Positions 8,177 to 16,990 of a DNA stretch of 64,000 bases are shown here, piece after piece; positions within the stretch are counted from its first letter, which is position 1; each line of letters starts with the position of its first letter. The stretch lies in the NCBI RefSeq assembly GCF_022811705.1, contig NZ_CP094528.1, forward strand, positions 2,480,001-2,544,000, given 5' to 3'. A program made the translations under genes and the position numbers. Source of the DNA: Agromyces larvae. Its GTDB lineage: Bacteria; Actinomycetota; Actinomycetes; Actinomycetales; Microbacteriaceae. The notes beneath the pieces were generated by a model. It was given only the letters and a program-made list of their open reading frames with translations. It did not search any database and had not been told where the DNA came from.

Positions 8177-9217
8177 ATGGGATTCGCCGACACGCTGCGC
8201 GCGGCGAAGCGCCCGCCGATCATCCAGGTGGGCAAGGCTGCGGTCGCGACGATCGCGGCCTGGCTGATCGCCGGATGGATCGTGCCCGGTCAGCTGCCCG
8301 TGTTCGCGGCGATCGCCGCGCTGCTGGTGGTGCAGCCGAGCGTGAACCAGTCGTTCGGCAAGGCGATCGAACGTTCGATCGGCGTCATCATCGGCGTGCT
8401 GGTGGCCACCGCCATCTCGCTCGTCCTGGGGCAGTCGAGCTGGGTGGTGCTGCTGGCGATCGTGCTGGCGATGCTGCTGGCGTGGCTGCTGAAGATGACG
8501 CCGGGCACCGCGAACCAGGTCGCGATCAGCGCGATGCTCGTGCTCGCGCTCGGTGCGTCGTCGCCGCAGTACGCGCTCGACCGGGTGATCGAGACGCTCA
8601 TCGGCGCGGCGATCGGCATCGTCGTGAACGCGCTCGTCGTGCCGCCCGTGGCGATCGCGCCGGCCCGCCGCGATCTCGCCCTGCTCGGCGGCGAACTCGC
8701 GGCGTCGCTCGATCGGCTCGCGGTCGCACTCGAGTCGATGCAGTCGCCCGCGGCCCGCGAGGAGCTCATGCTGCAGGCACGCCTGATGCGGCCCATGCGC
8801 GACGCCGCCGACGCTTCGATCCGTGCGGGCGAGGAATCCCTGACCTTCAATCCGCGCCGCTCGGCGCACCGCGAGGAGCTCGCCCACCTGCGCGCGCTGC
8901 TCGACCGGCTCGGGCCGATCGTGACGCAGGTGATCGGGATGACCCGGGCGTTCTTCGACCACTACGACGACGAGATCTCGGACGAGTCGACGGTGCCGGC
9001 GATCGTCGAGCAACTGCGTCGGGCGGCCCACGACGTGCGCCTCGCCGTGCACCTGGCCGACGTGGTGCCCGACCCGCCGACGTCCGCCATTCCGGCGCTC
9101 ACCTCCACGCTCGTGGTCAGCCCGCCGCAGTCGAACCACTGGGTGCTGATCGGCTCGCTCGTCGAGGATCTCCGGCGCATCCACGACGAACTCCTCGAGG
9201 ATCAGCCGGGCGACTGA
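8177..9217 (+). CDS. FUSC-family membrane protein
   Basis: Membrane protein of 346 aa. The first 155 residues hold about six hydrophobic segments (for example AAVATIAAWLIAGWIV, LPVFAAIAALLVVQPSVNQSFG, SIGVIIGVLVATAISLVL). The pattern LVVQPS-x-NQSFGKAIERSIGVIIG is the conserved signature of the FUSC/aromatic-acid-exporter family. A cytosolic helical C-terminal half of about 190 residues follows. Family members are linked to export of aromatic acids, but no substrate is supported here. The start is ATG 8177, just after the promoter gap shared with the MBL-fold gene. Confidence 0.83.
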   Translation: MGFADTLRAAKRPPIIQVGKAAVATIAAWLIAGWIVPGQLPVFAAIAALLVVQPSVNQSFGKAIERSIGVIIGVLVATAISLVLGQSSWVVLLAIVLAMLLAWLLKMTPGTANQVAISAMLVLALGASSPQYALDRVIETLIGAAIGIVVNALVVPPVAIAPARRDLALLGGELAASLDRLAVALESMQSPAAREELMLQARLMRPMRDAADASIRAGEESLTFNPRRSAHREELAHLRALLDRLGPIVTQVIGMTRAFFDHYDDEISDESTVPAIVEQLRRAAHDVRLAVHLADVVPDPPTSAIPALTSTLVVSPPQSNHWVLIGSLVEDLRRIHDELLEDQPGD

Positions 9218-9253
9218 GCACGCCCCGCCCGGCGGCAGCACCCCCCGGGGCCG

Positions 9254-9478
9254 CTACCCGAGCAGCTCGCGCACCGCGAGCCCCCACTCGAAGCCGCACT
9301 CGCGGCAGTCGAAGATGGGGGCGTCGTCGACGCCGGCGAAGCCGGGCACGGCCTCGACCTCGAGGTCGAGGGGGCCGTAGAGGATGACCCGCACGCCGGT
9401 CGAGCCGCAGCGCGGGCACGGGTCGTCGTGCACGGCGGTGCCGCCGGGAACGACGTTCTGCTGCATCTGCTCGGTCAT
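9254..9478 (-). CDS. small zinc-ribbon protein
   Basis: Protein of 74 aa with two CxxC knuckles, DPCPRCGSTG and FDCRECGFEWG, spaced as in zinc ribbons. Between them is a short hydrophobic/acidic segment (VILYGPLDLEVEAVPGFAG). No catalytic motif is visible; a structural or nucleic-acid/protein-binding role is plausible but unproven. ATG 9478 is chosen; a second in-frame ATG three codons on (MQQNVV) is possible. It is divergent from the YbdK-type ligase gene. Confidence 0.7.
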   Translation of the reverse strand: MTEQMQQNVVPGGTAVHDDPCPRCGSTGVRVILYGPLDLEVEAVPGFAGVDDAPIFDCRECGFEWGLAVRELLG

Positions 9479-9641
9479 GGCGCCAACGGTACGCCGGGCC
9501 TCCGACATCCCCTCGACGTGCGGCGCGCGTCGAGGCATCCGCCCGTGTCGCCGTATGTCGCACCGACCGGGACGATCCGGCACAACCGGTTGACATCCCC
9601 CGCGAAGCCCCGCAGCCTCGAAGGGAGCGAGGGGAGGCGCC

Positions 9642-10757
9642 ATGGCGACGACGTTCGGCATCGAGGAGGAGTTCATCTTCCTCGACCCGATCACCCTGCG
9701 GCCGGCCGACGTGGCCGAGCAGGCGTTCGCGCAGCTGACCTCCGAGCCGGCCTGGGCTCCGTTCACGCATCGCGAGTTCCTCGCGTCGCAGGTCGAGCAC
9801 GCGTCGCGCGTGTTCACCGACCTGGCCGACGCCGAGTCGGCGCTGAACGCGTTCCGCCGGCGCATCGCCGACGAGGCGACCCGTCTCGGCGTGCTCGTCG
9901 CGAGCATCGGCACCACCCCGGATGCGAACGCGTTCCCCGTGGTCGCGCATGTCGAGCGCTACGAGCGCATCGTGCGCGACATGGCGGGCCTGATCGGCGA
10001 CCACCAGTTCAGCGGGCAGCACGTGCACATCGGCGTGCCCGACCGTGAGGCGGGGGTGGTCGCGCTGAACGCGGTGCGACCGTGGCTGCCGCTTCTGACC
10101 GCGATGGCCGGCAACTCGCCGTTCTTCCGCGGGTACGACACGGGGTACGAGAGCTGGCGCACCATCCAGTTGCGCCGTTGGCCGACGGCCGGCTCTCCGC
10201 CGCGGTTCCGCAATGCGGCCGACTACGACCGGCGCATCCGGGCGCTGATCGGCATGGCCGGCATCACCGACCTGCACCTCGTGATGTGGAACGTGCGCCT
10301 CAGCGAGCAGCTGCCGACCGTCGAGTTCCGCATGGCCGACGCGCAGCTCACCGCGGAGGACGCGATCCTCATCGCCGCCGTGTGCCGCGGGCTCGTCGAG
10401 TACGCGCTGGACACGGCGGGCGGCCCGCCTCGCGAGGCCGACATCCCGATGGAGCTGCTGAGCGCCGCCGTCATGCACGCGGCGCACACCGGACTGCGCG
10501 GCGTGCTGTACGACCCTGTGACCCGCGGCCCGTCCGAGGCGCGGGTGGTGCTCGACCGGCTGCTCGAGCGCATCGGCCCCTATCTGGATCGGTCGGGCGA
10601 TGCGCCTCGGGTGGCGGATCTCGTCGCACGGCTGCTGCAGAAGGGAACCGGCGCGATCCGCCAGCGCGCGGCGTTCCGGCGCGCCGGCATCGAAGGGTTG
10701 GAGCGACTGTACTCGACGACGATCTGCGACGACCCCGATCGCCGCCGGGCCGCATGA
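9642..10757 (+). CDS. YbdK-type carboxylate-amine ligase (GCS2 family)
   Basis: ATP-dependent ligase of the glutamate-cysteine-ligase type 2 family, 371 aa, which is the usual length. Hallmarks are the N-terminal FGIEEEFIFLDP (metal-binding glutamates), the central SGQHVHIGVPDREAGV and PWLPLLTAMAGNSPFFRG, and the late VEFRMADAQLT. YbdK proteins have weak glutamate-cysteine ligase activity in vitro, and their true substrates are mostly unknown. The ATG follows GGGAGGCGCC. A TTGACA hexamer lies about 50 bases upstream (near 9590). Its stop overlaps the next start (ATGA), so it is the first gene of a three-gene operon. Confidence 0.88.
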   Translation: MATTFGIEEEFIFLDPITLRPADVAEQAFAQLTSEPAWAPFTHREFLASQVEHASRVFTDLADAESALNAFRRRIADEATRLGVLVASIGTTPDANAFPVVAHVERYERIVRDMAGLIGDHQFSGQHVHIGVPDREAGVVALNAVRPWLPLLTAMAGNSPFFRGYDTGYESWRTIQLRRWPTAGSPPRFRNAADYDRRIRALIGMAGITDLHLVMWNVRLSEQLPTVEFRMADAQLTAEDAILIAAVCRGLVEYALDTAGGPPREADIPMELLSAAVMHAAHTGLRGVLYDPVTRGPSEARVVLDRLLERIGPYLDRSGDAPRVADLVARLLQKGTGAIRQRAAFRRAGIEGLERLYSTTICDDPDRRRAA

Positions 10758-11656
10758 GCGCCGAACGCGGGTCCGATCCGTCCGCACCGGCGGCGACGCC
10801 GTCGGCCGTGCCCGCGACCGGCTCCGATCTCGCCCGGGTGTGGATCGTCGCGATCACCGCGGTGATCGCGATCGCGGGCGCGGCGCTCGGCTCGGGTGCG
10901 TTCGGCGGGACACCAGTGCAGGATGCCGCGGGCGGGGCCCTCGACGCGGACGCCACGCTGATCGCCCCGGCCGCCCCCGCCTTCACGATCTGGTCGCTCA
11001 TCTATTTCGGGCTCGCCGCGTACGCGGTGTGGCAGGCGCTGCCCGCGCAGCGGGCGTCGGCGCGGCAACGGCGGGTCGGGTACCTCGTCGCGGCATCCCT
11101 GCTGCTGAACGCCGCCTGGCTCCTGGTGGTGCAGGCCGGTCTGCTGTGGCTGAGCGTGATCGTGATCGCGCTGCTGCTCGCGGTGCTGTGCACGGCCTAC
11201 GCCGCGTGCGTGCGGCACCCGCCGCACCGGCTCGCCGACGCGCTGCTCACCGACGGGGTCATCGGCCTGTACCTGGGCTGGGTCAGCGTGGCGACTGCGG
11301 CGAACGTCACCGCCGCACTCGTGGACGCCGGCTTCGACGGTTGGGGGATCCCGCCCGCGGCGTGGGCGATCGCGGTGCTCGCACTGGTCACGCTGGTGAT
11401 GATCGCGCTCGCCGCCTTCAGCCGCGGTGGTCTCGCGCCGATGCTGTCGGCGGTCTGGGGGCTCGTCTGGATCGCGGTCGGCCGGCTCACGGGCGAGCCG
11501 GCCTCGTTCGCGGTCGGTCTCGCGGCGATCGTCGCGGCCGTCGTGGTGGTGGTCGCGACGCTCGCGATCCGGTTCGTCACCGGCCGGCAGGAACGGCTCG
11601 GGCCGGTGCCCGACGACGGGCCGGATGCTCCGCGGCACGCGAGCGAATCGGCATGA
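10754..11656 (+). CDS. TspO/MBR-like tryptophan-rich membrane protein
   Basis: Membrane protein of 300 aa with about eight hydrophobic segments. The pattern PAAPAFTIWSLIYFGLAAYAVWQAL followed by LLLNAAWLL matches the TspO/MBR and related tryptophan-rich sensory-protein superfamily, in which the PxxFxxxW-type element marks the fold. It is longer than classic TspO (about 160 aa), so it is a family relative rather than a canonical porphyrin-binding TspO. ATG 10754 overlaps the TGA of the ligase gene; the hydrolase gene starts seven bases after its stop. Function unknown. Confidence 0.72.
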   Translation: MSAERGSDPSAPAATPSAVPATGSDLARVWIVAITAVIAIAGAALGSGAFGGTPVQDAAGGALDADATLIAPAAPAFTIWSLIYFGLAAYAVWQALPAQRASARQRRVGYLVAASLLLNAAWLLVVQAGLLWLSVIVIALLLAVLCTAYAACVRHPPHRLADALLTDGVIGLYLGWVSVATAANVTAALVDAGFDGWGIPPAAWAIAVLALVTLVMIALAAFSRGGLAPMLSAVWGLVWIAVGRLTGEPASFAVGLAAIVAAVVVVVATLAIRFVTGRQERLGPVPDDGPDAPRHASESA

Positions 11657-11663
11657 TGGAGCC

Positions 11664-12323
11664 GTGACCGACGAGACCCGCCTCACGATCGACGTCGACG
11701 GCACGCCGGTCGGCGCGATCGCCGCGCGACCCGACGGCGCGACCGCCACGGTCGTGGTGGCGCACGGTGCCGGCGCGGGCATGGAGCATCCGTTCCTGTC
11801 GGGGTTCACGCGCGCGCTGAACGCGCGGGGCCTCGCGACGCTGCGGTTCAACTTCGCCTACATCGAGCAGGGCAGGCGGATGCCCGGACGCCCGCCGGCC
11901 GCGATCGCCGCGTGGCGCGCCGTCATGGATCGGGTGCGGGCGGATGCTCCGGGGCCGGTGTGGGCCGCGGGCAAGTCGTACGGCGGGCGGATGGCGTCGA
12001 TGGCGGTCGCCGAGGGCATGCCCGCCGCGGGGCTGGTGTTCCTCGGGTATCCGTTGCATCCGCCTGGAAGACCGGACCGACTGCGCGACGAGCACCTGCC
12101 CGGCCTCACCCTGCCGATGCGGTTCGTGCAGGGCACGAACGATCCGTTCGCGACGCCGAACGAGCAGCTCGACGACCTCGTCGCGCGGATCGGCCCGAAC
12201 GCGACCGTCGACTGGATCGCGGGCGGCGGGCACTCGTTCGAGGTGAAGGGGCGCAAGCGCCCGCCCGAAGACGTCGCCGCCGACCTCGCCCCGCGCGTCG
12301 CGGAGTTCGTGCGCTCGCACTGA
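11664..12323 (+). CDS. alpha/beta hydrolase, KANL3/Tex30-like
   Basis: Cytosolic alpha/beta hydrolase of 219 aa. It shows the oxyanion segment VVVAHGAGAGMEHPF, the nucleophile elbow AAGKSYGGRMAS (GxSxGG), an acid candidate in VQGTNDPFATP and the late histidine GGGHSFEVKG, in the correct order for a Ser-Asp-His triad. The layout matches the KANL3/Tex30 and dienelactone-hydrolase-like small hydrolases. The start is the GTG at 11664; the two ATGs just upstream are out of frame. Third gene of the ligase/TspO operon. Substrate unknown. Confidence 0.82.
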   Translation: MTDETRLTIDVDGTPVGAIAARPDGATATVVVAHGAGAGMEHPFLSGFTRALNARGLATLRFNFAYIEQGRRMPGRPPAAIAAWRAVMDRVRADAPGPVWAAGKSYGGRMASMAVAEGMPAAGLVFLGYPLHPPGRPDRLRDEHLPGLTLPMRFVQGTNDPFATPNEQLDDLVARIGPNATVDWIAGGGHSFEVKGRKRPPEDVAADLAPRVAEFVRSH

Positions 12324-12404
12324 GGCCCGGTCCGCCGCAGCACGACCCCGGTCCCGGCGGCCTGCTAGTTTGTGACCGTTCGGGGTGCAACGGCTGGGGG
12401 CCTC

Positions 12405-14252
12405 ATGCCACGACGAGTGCTCGTCGCAGGCGCGATCGCGGTCGCGCTGCTGTCCGTCGCGACCGTGACGGCGCCCGCACCGGCCGGCTCGAGCGCCGCC
12501 GCGACAGCCCGCGAGGCATCCTGCCGCTTCATCCCCGTCGAGGCCGACGGTCCGCACCGCTCGGCGGAGGCCCGCGCGACGTTCGGCGTCGACGGCACCG
12601 GCGTGACGGTGGGCATCATCTCGGATTCGTTCGCGACCGCTCCCGGCCTCTTGACCACACCCGAGCAGGATGTCTCGATCGGCTCCCTGCCCGGCCCCGG
12701 GAACCCGTGCGGCTACGAGACCCCCGTCGAGGTCCTCGCCGACGGGCCCGGCTCGGACGAGGGCCGCGCGATGGCCCAGCTCGTGCACGGCATCGCCCCG
12801 GGCGCGAGGCTGCTGTTCGCGACGACCGACCTCGACTCGCTGGGCCGGACGACCCCTCGCCACATCTTCCACGCCGTCCAGTTGCTCGTGGCGGCGGGCG
12901 CGGACATCATCGTCGACGACATCGGCGAGGAGCTCGACCTGTACTTCCAGCAGGGCATCACCTCGGCGATGATGCGCGCGGCGGCCGCTGCGGATCCGTC
13001 GCTCATGTTCTTCAGTTCGGCCGGCAACGACAACGTGCTCGGAACGCCGGGCACCTCCGTCGCCGGCCGCCCCGTCGGCTCGTGGCAGACCCCGGCCTAC
13101 CGGCCCGCGGAGTGCCCCGAGTGGGCCGTCGACGGCACCGAACTGGACTGCCTCGACTTCAGCCCGACGGGCGACGGCGACGCCGCGTACGGCGTGACGA
13201 CCGGCGCCGACACGCACCTGCTCTACACCCTGCTGCACTGGGGTGAGCCGATGACGGCCGGACCGCCGACGCCGTCGTCCTTCGAGCTCCGCGTCTACGA
13301 CGCCGAGCACGCGCTCGTCGGCACCGCCCCGCAGCACCGCCCCTTCCTGCCCGTGGCGAGCTTCGACGACGACGACGGCCCGATCCTGCCCGCGGGCGAC
13401 TACGAGATCGTCGTCGCCCGGACCGCCGCCGCCGACGAGTCCGCGCGTCCGGCGATCTGGATGATGCCCTTCTTCCGGTACCGCGCGTTCACCATGGCCC
13501 CCGAGTACGGCGTGAGCGCGGGCCCCGACGTCGTCGGGCCGACCAGCTACGGGCACCCGGCGCAGGGCACCGCGATCGGGGTGGCCGCGGCCGATTGGAC
13601 GACGCCCGACGTGCCCGAGGTCTTCAGCTCGATCGGACCGGGCATCGAGCTGTTCACGCCGTTCGACGAACCGTTGCCGGCGGAGGTGGCCGACGGCCCG
13701 GTACCGGTCGTCCCGGCGGCGGGGCCGCCGGTCCGGCCGGCGGTCCGGTCGGCCGCTGTCCGCATCGCGGTGCCGCTGCCCGAGCCGATCGTGACGACGG
13801 CACCGCAGATCACCGGTGTCGACGGCACCCAGACCTCGTTCTTCGGGCAGCCGGATGACGAGAGCGCGCGCCGCTTCTCCGGAACTTCCGCTTCGGCACC
13901 GCATGTGGCGGCGATCATGGCGCTCGCGAAGTCCTACTCGCCGACGACCTCGCGCGAGGAACTCCTCCGGCTGCTGTTCGAGACCGCGAAGCCCATGACC
14001 AACCCGTACGCGCAGTTCGGCTTCGAGGACGCCAACGTCGTCGGAGCCGGCCTGGCCGACGCAGCCGCGCTGCTCGCCGCGCTCCCGGCGCCGCCGACGG
14101 CGGCACCGCCCGGGCAGCTTGCCGCCTCGGGGCCCGAGCCGATCCCGGCGCTCGCCGCGGCGACGCTGCTCACGCTGGCCGGGCTGCTCATGGCGCTGCA
14201 CCGCCGGCGGCGCGCATCGCGAGCCGCTCGGGCGGTCCGGCTCACGGAATGA
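12405..14252 (+). CDS. secreted, membrane-anchored subtilisin-like peptidase
   Basis: S8-type peptidase of 615 aa. A signal peptide (MPRRVLVAGAIAVALLSVATV) is followed by the catalytic domain: Asp74 in GIISDSF, the oxyanion Asn in FSSAGND (near residue 206), and Ser495 in SGTSASAPHVAAIMAL. The segment where subtilisins carry HGT-x-VAG reads DEGRAMAQLVHGIAPGA: Glu119 sits in the histidine slot, and His128 follows nine residues later. An atypical, perhaps sedolisin-like, catalytic set is possible. The C-terminus is a membrane helix followed by RRRRASR, without LPxTG. ATG 12405 has GGGGG upstream; GTG 12372 in the same frame lacks a ribosome binding site. Its end overlaps the convergent gene by 11 bases. 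Confidence 0.85.
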   Translation: MPRRVLVAGAIAVALLSVATVTAPAPAGSSAAATAREASCRFIPVEADGPHRSAEARATFGVDGTGVTVGIISDSFATAPGLLTTPEQDVSIGSLPGPGNPCGYETPVEVLADGPGSDEGRAMAQLVHGIAPGARLLFATTDLDSLGRTTPRHIFHAVQLLVAAGADIIVDDIGEELDLYFQQGITSAMMRAAAAADPSLMFFSSAGNDNVLGTPGTSVAGRPVGSWQTPAYRPAECPEWAVDGTELDCLDFSPTGDGDAAYGVTTGADTHLLYTLLHWGEPMTAGPPTPSSFELRVYDAEHALVGTAPQHRPFLPVASFDDDDGPILPAGDYEIVVARTAAADESARPAIWMMPFFRYRAFTMAPEYGVSAGPDVVGPTSYGHPAQGTAIGVAAADWTTPDVPEVFSSIGPGIELFTPFDEPLPAEVADGPVPVVPAAGPPVRPAVRSAAVRIAVPLPEPIVTTAPQITGVDGTQTSFFGQPDDESARRFSGTSASAPHVAAIMALAKSYSPTTSREELLRLLFETAKPMTNPYAQFGFEDANVVGAGLADAAALLAALPAPPTAAPPGQLAASGPEPIPALAAATLLTLAGLLMALHRRRRASRAARAVRLTE

Positions 14253-15186
14253 GCACGATCTTGCCGCGCACGTGCCCCGTCTGGCTCTGCCGGTGCGCTT
14301 CGGCGGCGTCCGCGAGCGGGTACCGATGCGCGATCTCGATCACGAACTCGCCGCGCGCGGCGAGTTCGGCCGCGAGCGCGACGCCCTCGAACCGCAGGGC
14401 CTGCTCGGCTGCCGTCAGCGGCTCGGGACCGCCGCCGCTCCAGTAGCGGATGCCGAACCCGTCGGCCTCGGCCCCGCGCACGATCGTGCCGATGCGATCG
14501 GGGTCGGCGACCAGCTGCTTCGACACCTCGATCGCCTCGTCCGTGCCGACGCCGTCGACCGCGACGGTGACGCCCTGCGGCGCTGCCGCGCGCACCCGGT
14601 CGGCGAGCCCCGCGCCGTAGACGACCGGCACCGCGCCGAGCTCCCGCAGGTGCGCGTGGTTGCGTTCGCTCGCGGTCGCCACCACCTCGGCGCCCAGGCG
14701 CCGCGCGAACTGGATCGCCGCCTGGCCCACCGCCCCGGCGCCGCCGTGCCACAGCAGCGTGTCGCCCTCCGCGACGCCGAGCGACGCGAGCACCTGGTGG
14801 GCGGTGCCGGCCGGAACCCCGAGCGCCGCGCCCTGCTCGAAGCTCAGCGCCTCGGGCTTGGGGATGAGCTGCGAGGCATCCGCCGCGAGCTCGGACGCGT
14901 AGGCGCCGCGCGCGCCGACCACGATCACCTCGTCGCCCACCGACCACGCCTCGACGCCGCTGCCGACCTCGGTGATCACGCCCGAGGCATCCGTCCCGAG
15001 CCGGCGGGGCGCCGTGATCTCGCCGCTCGGGCGCAGCCGCGCCCGCAGCTTCCACTCGATGGGGTTCACCCCGGCGGCGCGCACCTCGACGACCGCCTGG
15101 CCCGGCCCGGCGACCGCGTACGGGATCTCACGGAACTCGAGCACCTCGGGCCCGCCGAACCGGTCGTATTCGATGGCGTGCGGCAA
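14242..15186 (-). CDS. NADP-dependent quinone-oxidoreductase-like enzyme
   Basis: Zinc-independent medium-chain dehydrogenase/reductase of the quinone oxidoreductase type, 314 aa. It has YDRFGGPEVLEFREIPYAVAGPGQAVVEVRAAG at the N-terminus (read in two parts), the dinucleotide-binding WHGGAGAVGQAAIQFARRLG, and AVDGVGTDEAIE after the Rossmann fold. The start chosen is TTG at 15186, because AAGGAGG lies five bases upstream and the protein then begins (M)PHAIEYDRF as relatives do. The longer ATG start at 15306 would add 40 unusual residues across the promoter. Confidence 0.87.
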   Translation of the reverse strand: MPHAIEYDRFGGPEVLEFREIPYAVAGPGQAVVEVRAAGVNPIEWKLRARLRPSGEITAPRRLGTDASGVITEVGSGVEAWSVGDEVIVVGARGAYASELAADASQLIPKPEALSFEQGAALGVPAGTAHQVLASLGVAEGDTLLWHGGAGAVGQAAIQFARRLGAEVVATASERNHAHLRELGAVPVVYGAGLADRVRAAAPQGVTVAVDGVGTDEAIEVSKQLVADPDRIGTIVRGAEADGFGIRYWSGGGPEPLTAAEQALRFEGVALAAELAARGEFVIEIAHRYPLADAAEAHRQSQTGHVRGKIVLIP

Positions 15187-15347
15187 GAGGTCCTCCTTCG
15201 TCGGGGTTCCCGGGTGGCTCCAGCCTAGGTCGGCTGCACCGGTCGGGGCACTCCGAGCCCGCGTCATGCGGAGAAACACCCGCCTCCCGCGCGGACCCGA
15301 CCGCACCGGCCGGTACGGCGCGCAGACGGCGGGGGTACGCTGCCGCC

Positions 15348-16955
15348 ATGTCCGCCACCGCCGCGAACCGGCACGGATGGCTCGCCGCGATCGCCGGCCT
15401 CGCCGCCGCCGTGTTCGCGCTGGGCGTCGGCGAGCTGGCGGCCGCGATCATCGCGCCCGGCTCGGGGCCCCTCGTGGCGGTGGGCGCGGCGCTCATCGAC
15501 CTGGCGCCGGGATGGGCCAAGGATGCCGCGATCGGGCTGTTCGGCACCGCCGACAAGGCCGCGCTGATCGTCGGCATCGCGATCGTGCTCGCCGCGGCGG
15601 CGGCCGGTGCGGGCGTGCTCGAGCGGGTTCGCCCGCCGTGGGGGCGGGTCGTGTTCGGGCTGCTCGGCGTCGTGGGCGCGGTCGCCGCGGCGACCCGGGC
15701 CGGTGCCGGTCCGCTCGCCGTCGCCCCGTCGCTGCTCGCCGGAGCCGCCGGGGCGATCGCGGTCGTGGTGCTCGTGCGGCGCATCGCGGCACGCGGCGCC
15801 GAGCCCGAGGCATCCGGTCCGCCCGAGGCATCCGGTCCGCCCGAGGCATCCGGTCCGCCCGAATCAGCCCGCGCTCCCGCCGCCGCACCCGACCGGCGCC
15901 GATTCCTGGCCTGGGCCGGGGGCGCCGCGGTCGTCGGCGTGCTCGCCGGGCTCGGCGGGTACGCGGCCCAGGCGGGGCGGCGCGCCCTGCAGGCGGTGCG
16001 CGAGGCGATCCGGCTCCCCGTGCCGGATGCGACCGCGACGATTCCGGCGGGCGCCGAGTTCGACGTCGACGGCCTCACCCCGCTCGTCACGCCGAACGCC
16101 GACTTCTACCGCATCGACACCGCCCTGCGCGTGCCCGAGATCGACCCGGCCGACTGGTCGTTGCGGATCCACGGCGAGGTCGCCGACGAGGCGGTGATCA
16201 CGTGGAACGACCTGCTCGCCCTGCCGATGACCGAGCACGTCGTCACCCTCGCGTGCGTGTCGAACGAGGTCGGCGGCGACCTGATCGGCAACGCGGTCTG
16301 GCTCGGCACGCCGATCCGCGACCTGCTCGCACGCGCGAAGCCCGCGCCCGGCGCCGACATGGTGCTGAGCCGCAGCATCGACGGATTCACCGCCGGCACC
16401 CCGCTGTCGGCGCTCCAGGATCCCGGCCTCGACGCGATCCTCGCGATCGGCATGAACGGCGAGCCGCTACCGTTCGAGCACGGGTTCCCGGTGCGCATGG
16501 TGGTGCCGGGGCTCTTCGGGTACGTGTCGGCGACGAAGTGGGTCACCGAGCTCGAGGTCACCAGGTTCAGCGCGGCATCCGCCTACTGGACCGACCGCGG
16601 CTGGAGCGCGGCAGGCCCGGTGAAGCTCCAGAGCCGCATCGACGTGCCCCGGCGCGGCTCGTCGGTCGGGACGGGGCCGGTCACCGTCGCCGGCGTCGCC
16701 TGGCACCAGCACGTCGGCATCGACCGGGTCGAAGTGCAGATCGACGAGGGGCCGTGGTACGACGCCGACCTCGCCGCCGCGATCTCGGACGACACCTGGG
16801 TGCAGTGGCGGTGGACCTGGAACGCCCCGGCCGGCCGGCACACGCTGCGGGTGCGCGCGACCGGCCGCGACGGCGAGGTGCAGACCGACGAGATCGCCCC
16901 GGTCGTGCCCGACGGCGCGACCGGGCTGCACGCCGTCGAGATCACGGTGAACTGA
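15348..16955 (+). CDS. membrane-bound molybdopterin oxidoreductase, sulfite-oxidase fold
   Basis: Protein of 535 aa. About four membrane helices fill the first 150 residues. A Pro/Ala-rich linker with three exact EASGPP repeats follows, then a twin-arginine-like RRRFLAW segment with a further helix. Next is a sulfite-oxidase-type Mo-cofactor domain with TLACVSNEVGG, where Cys303 is the expected molybdenum ligand, plus VPGLFGYVSATKWVTELE. It ends in a Mo-co dimerisation domain (VAWHQHVGIDRVEVQIDEGPW). It should oxidise or reduce a small substrate at the outer face of the membrane; the substrate is unknown. Start ATG 15348. Confidence 0.88.
   Translation: MSATAANRHGWLAAIAGLAAAVFALGVGELAAAIIAPGSGPLVAVGAALIDLAPGWAKDAAIGLFGTADKAALIVGIAIVLAAAAAGAGVLERVRPPWGRVVFGLLGVVGAVAAATRAGAGPLAVAPSLLAGAAGAIAVVVLVRRIAARGAEPEASGPPEASGPPEASGPPESARAPAAAPDRRRFLAWAGGAAVVGVLAGLGGYAAQAGRRALQAVREAIRLPVPDATATIPAGAEFDVDGLTPLVTPNADFYRIDTALRVPEIDPADWSLRIHGEVADEAVITWNDLLALPMTEHVVTLACVSNEVGGDLIGNAVWLGTPIRDLLARAKPAPGADMVLSRSIDGFTAGTPLSALQDPGLDAILAIGMNGEPLPFEHGFPVRMVVPGLFGYVSATKWVTELEVTRFSAASAYWTDRGWSAAGPVKLQSRIDVPRRGSSVGTGPVTVAGVAWHQHVGIDRVEVQIDEGPWYDADLAAAISDDTWVQWRWTWNAPAGRHTLRVRATGRDGEVQTDEIAPVVPDGATGLHAVEITVN
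15807..15860 (+). repeat. three exact 18-bp tandem repeats inside coding sequence
   Basis: Three identical 18-base units (GAGGCATCCGGTCCGCCC) in tandem encode three EASGPP hexapeptides in the linker of the molybdopterin oxidoreductase. The unit contains the GAGGCATCC word over-used in this genome. Exact identity suggests recent expansion by slippage. Confidence 0.9.
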
Positions 16956-16990
16956 ACGATTCGAGCCGGCTCGCGCCGCGGGGCATCCGA

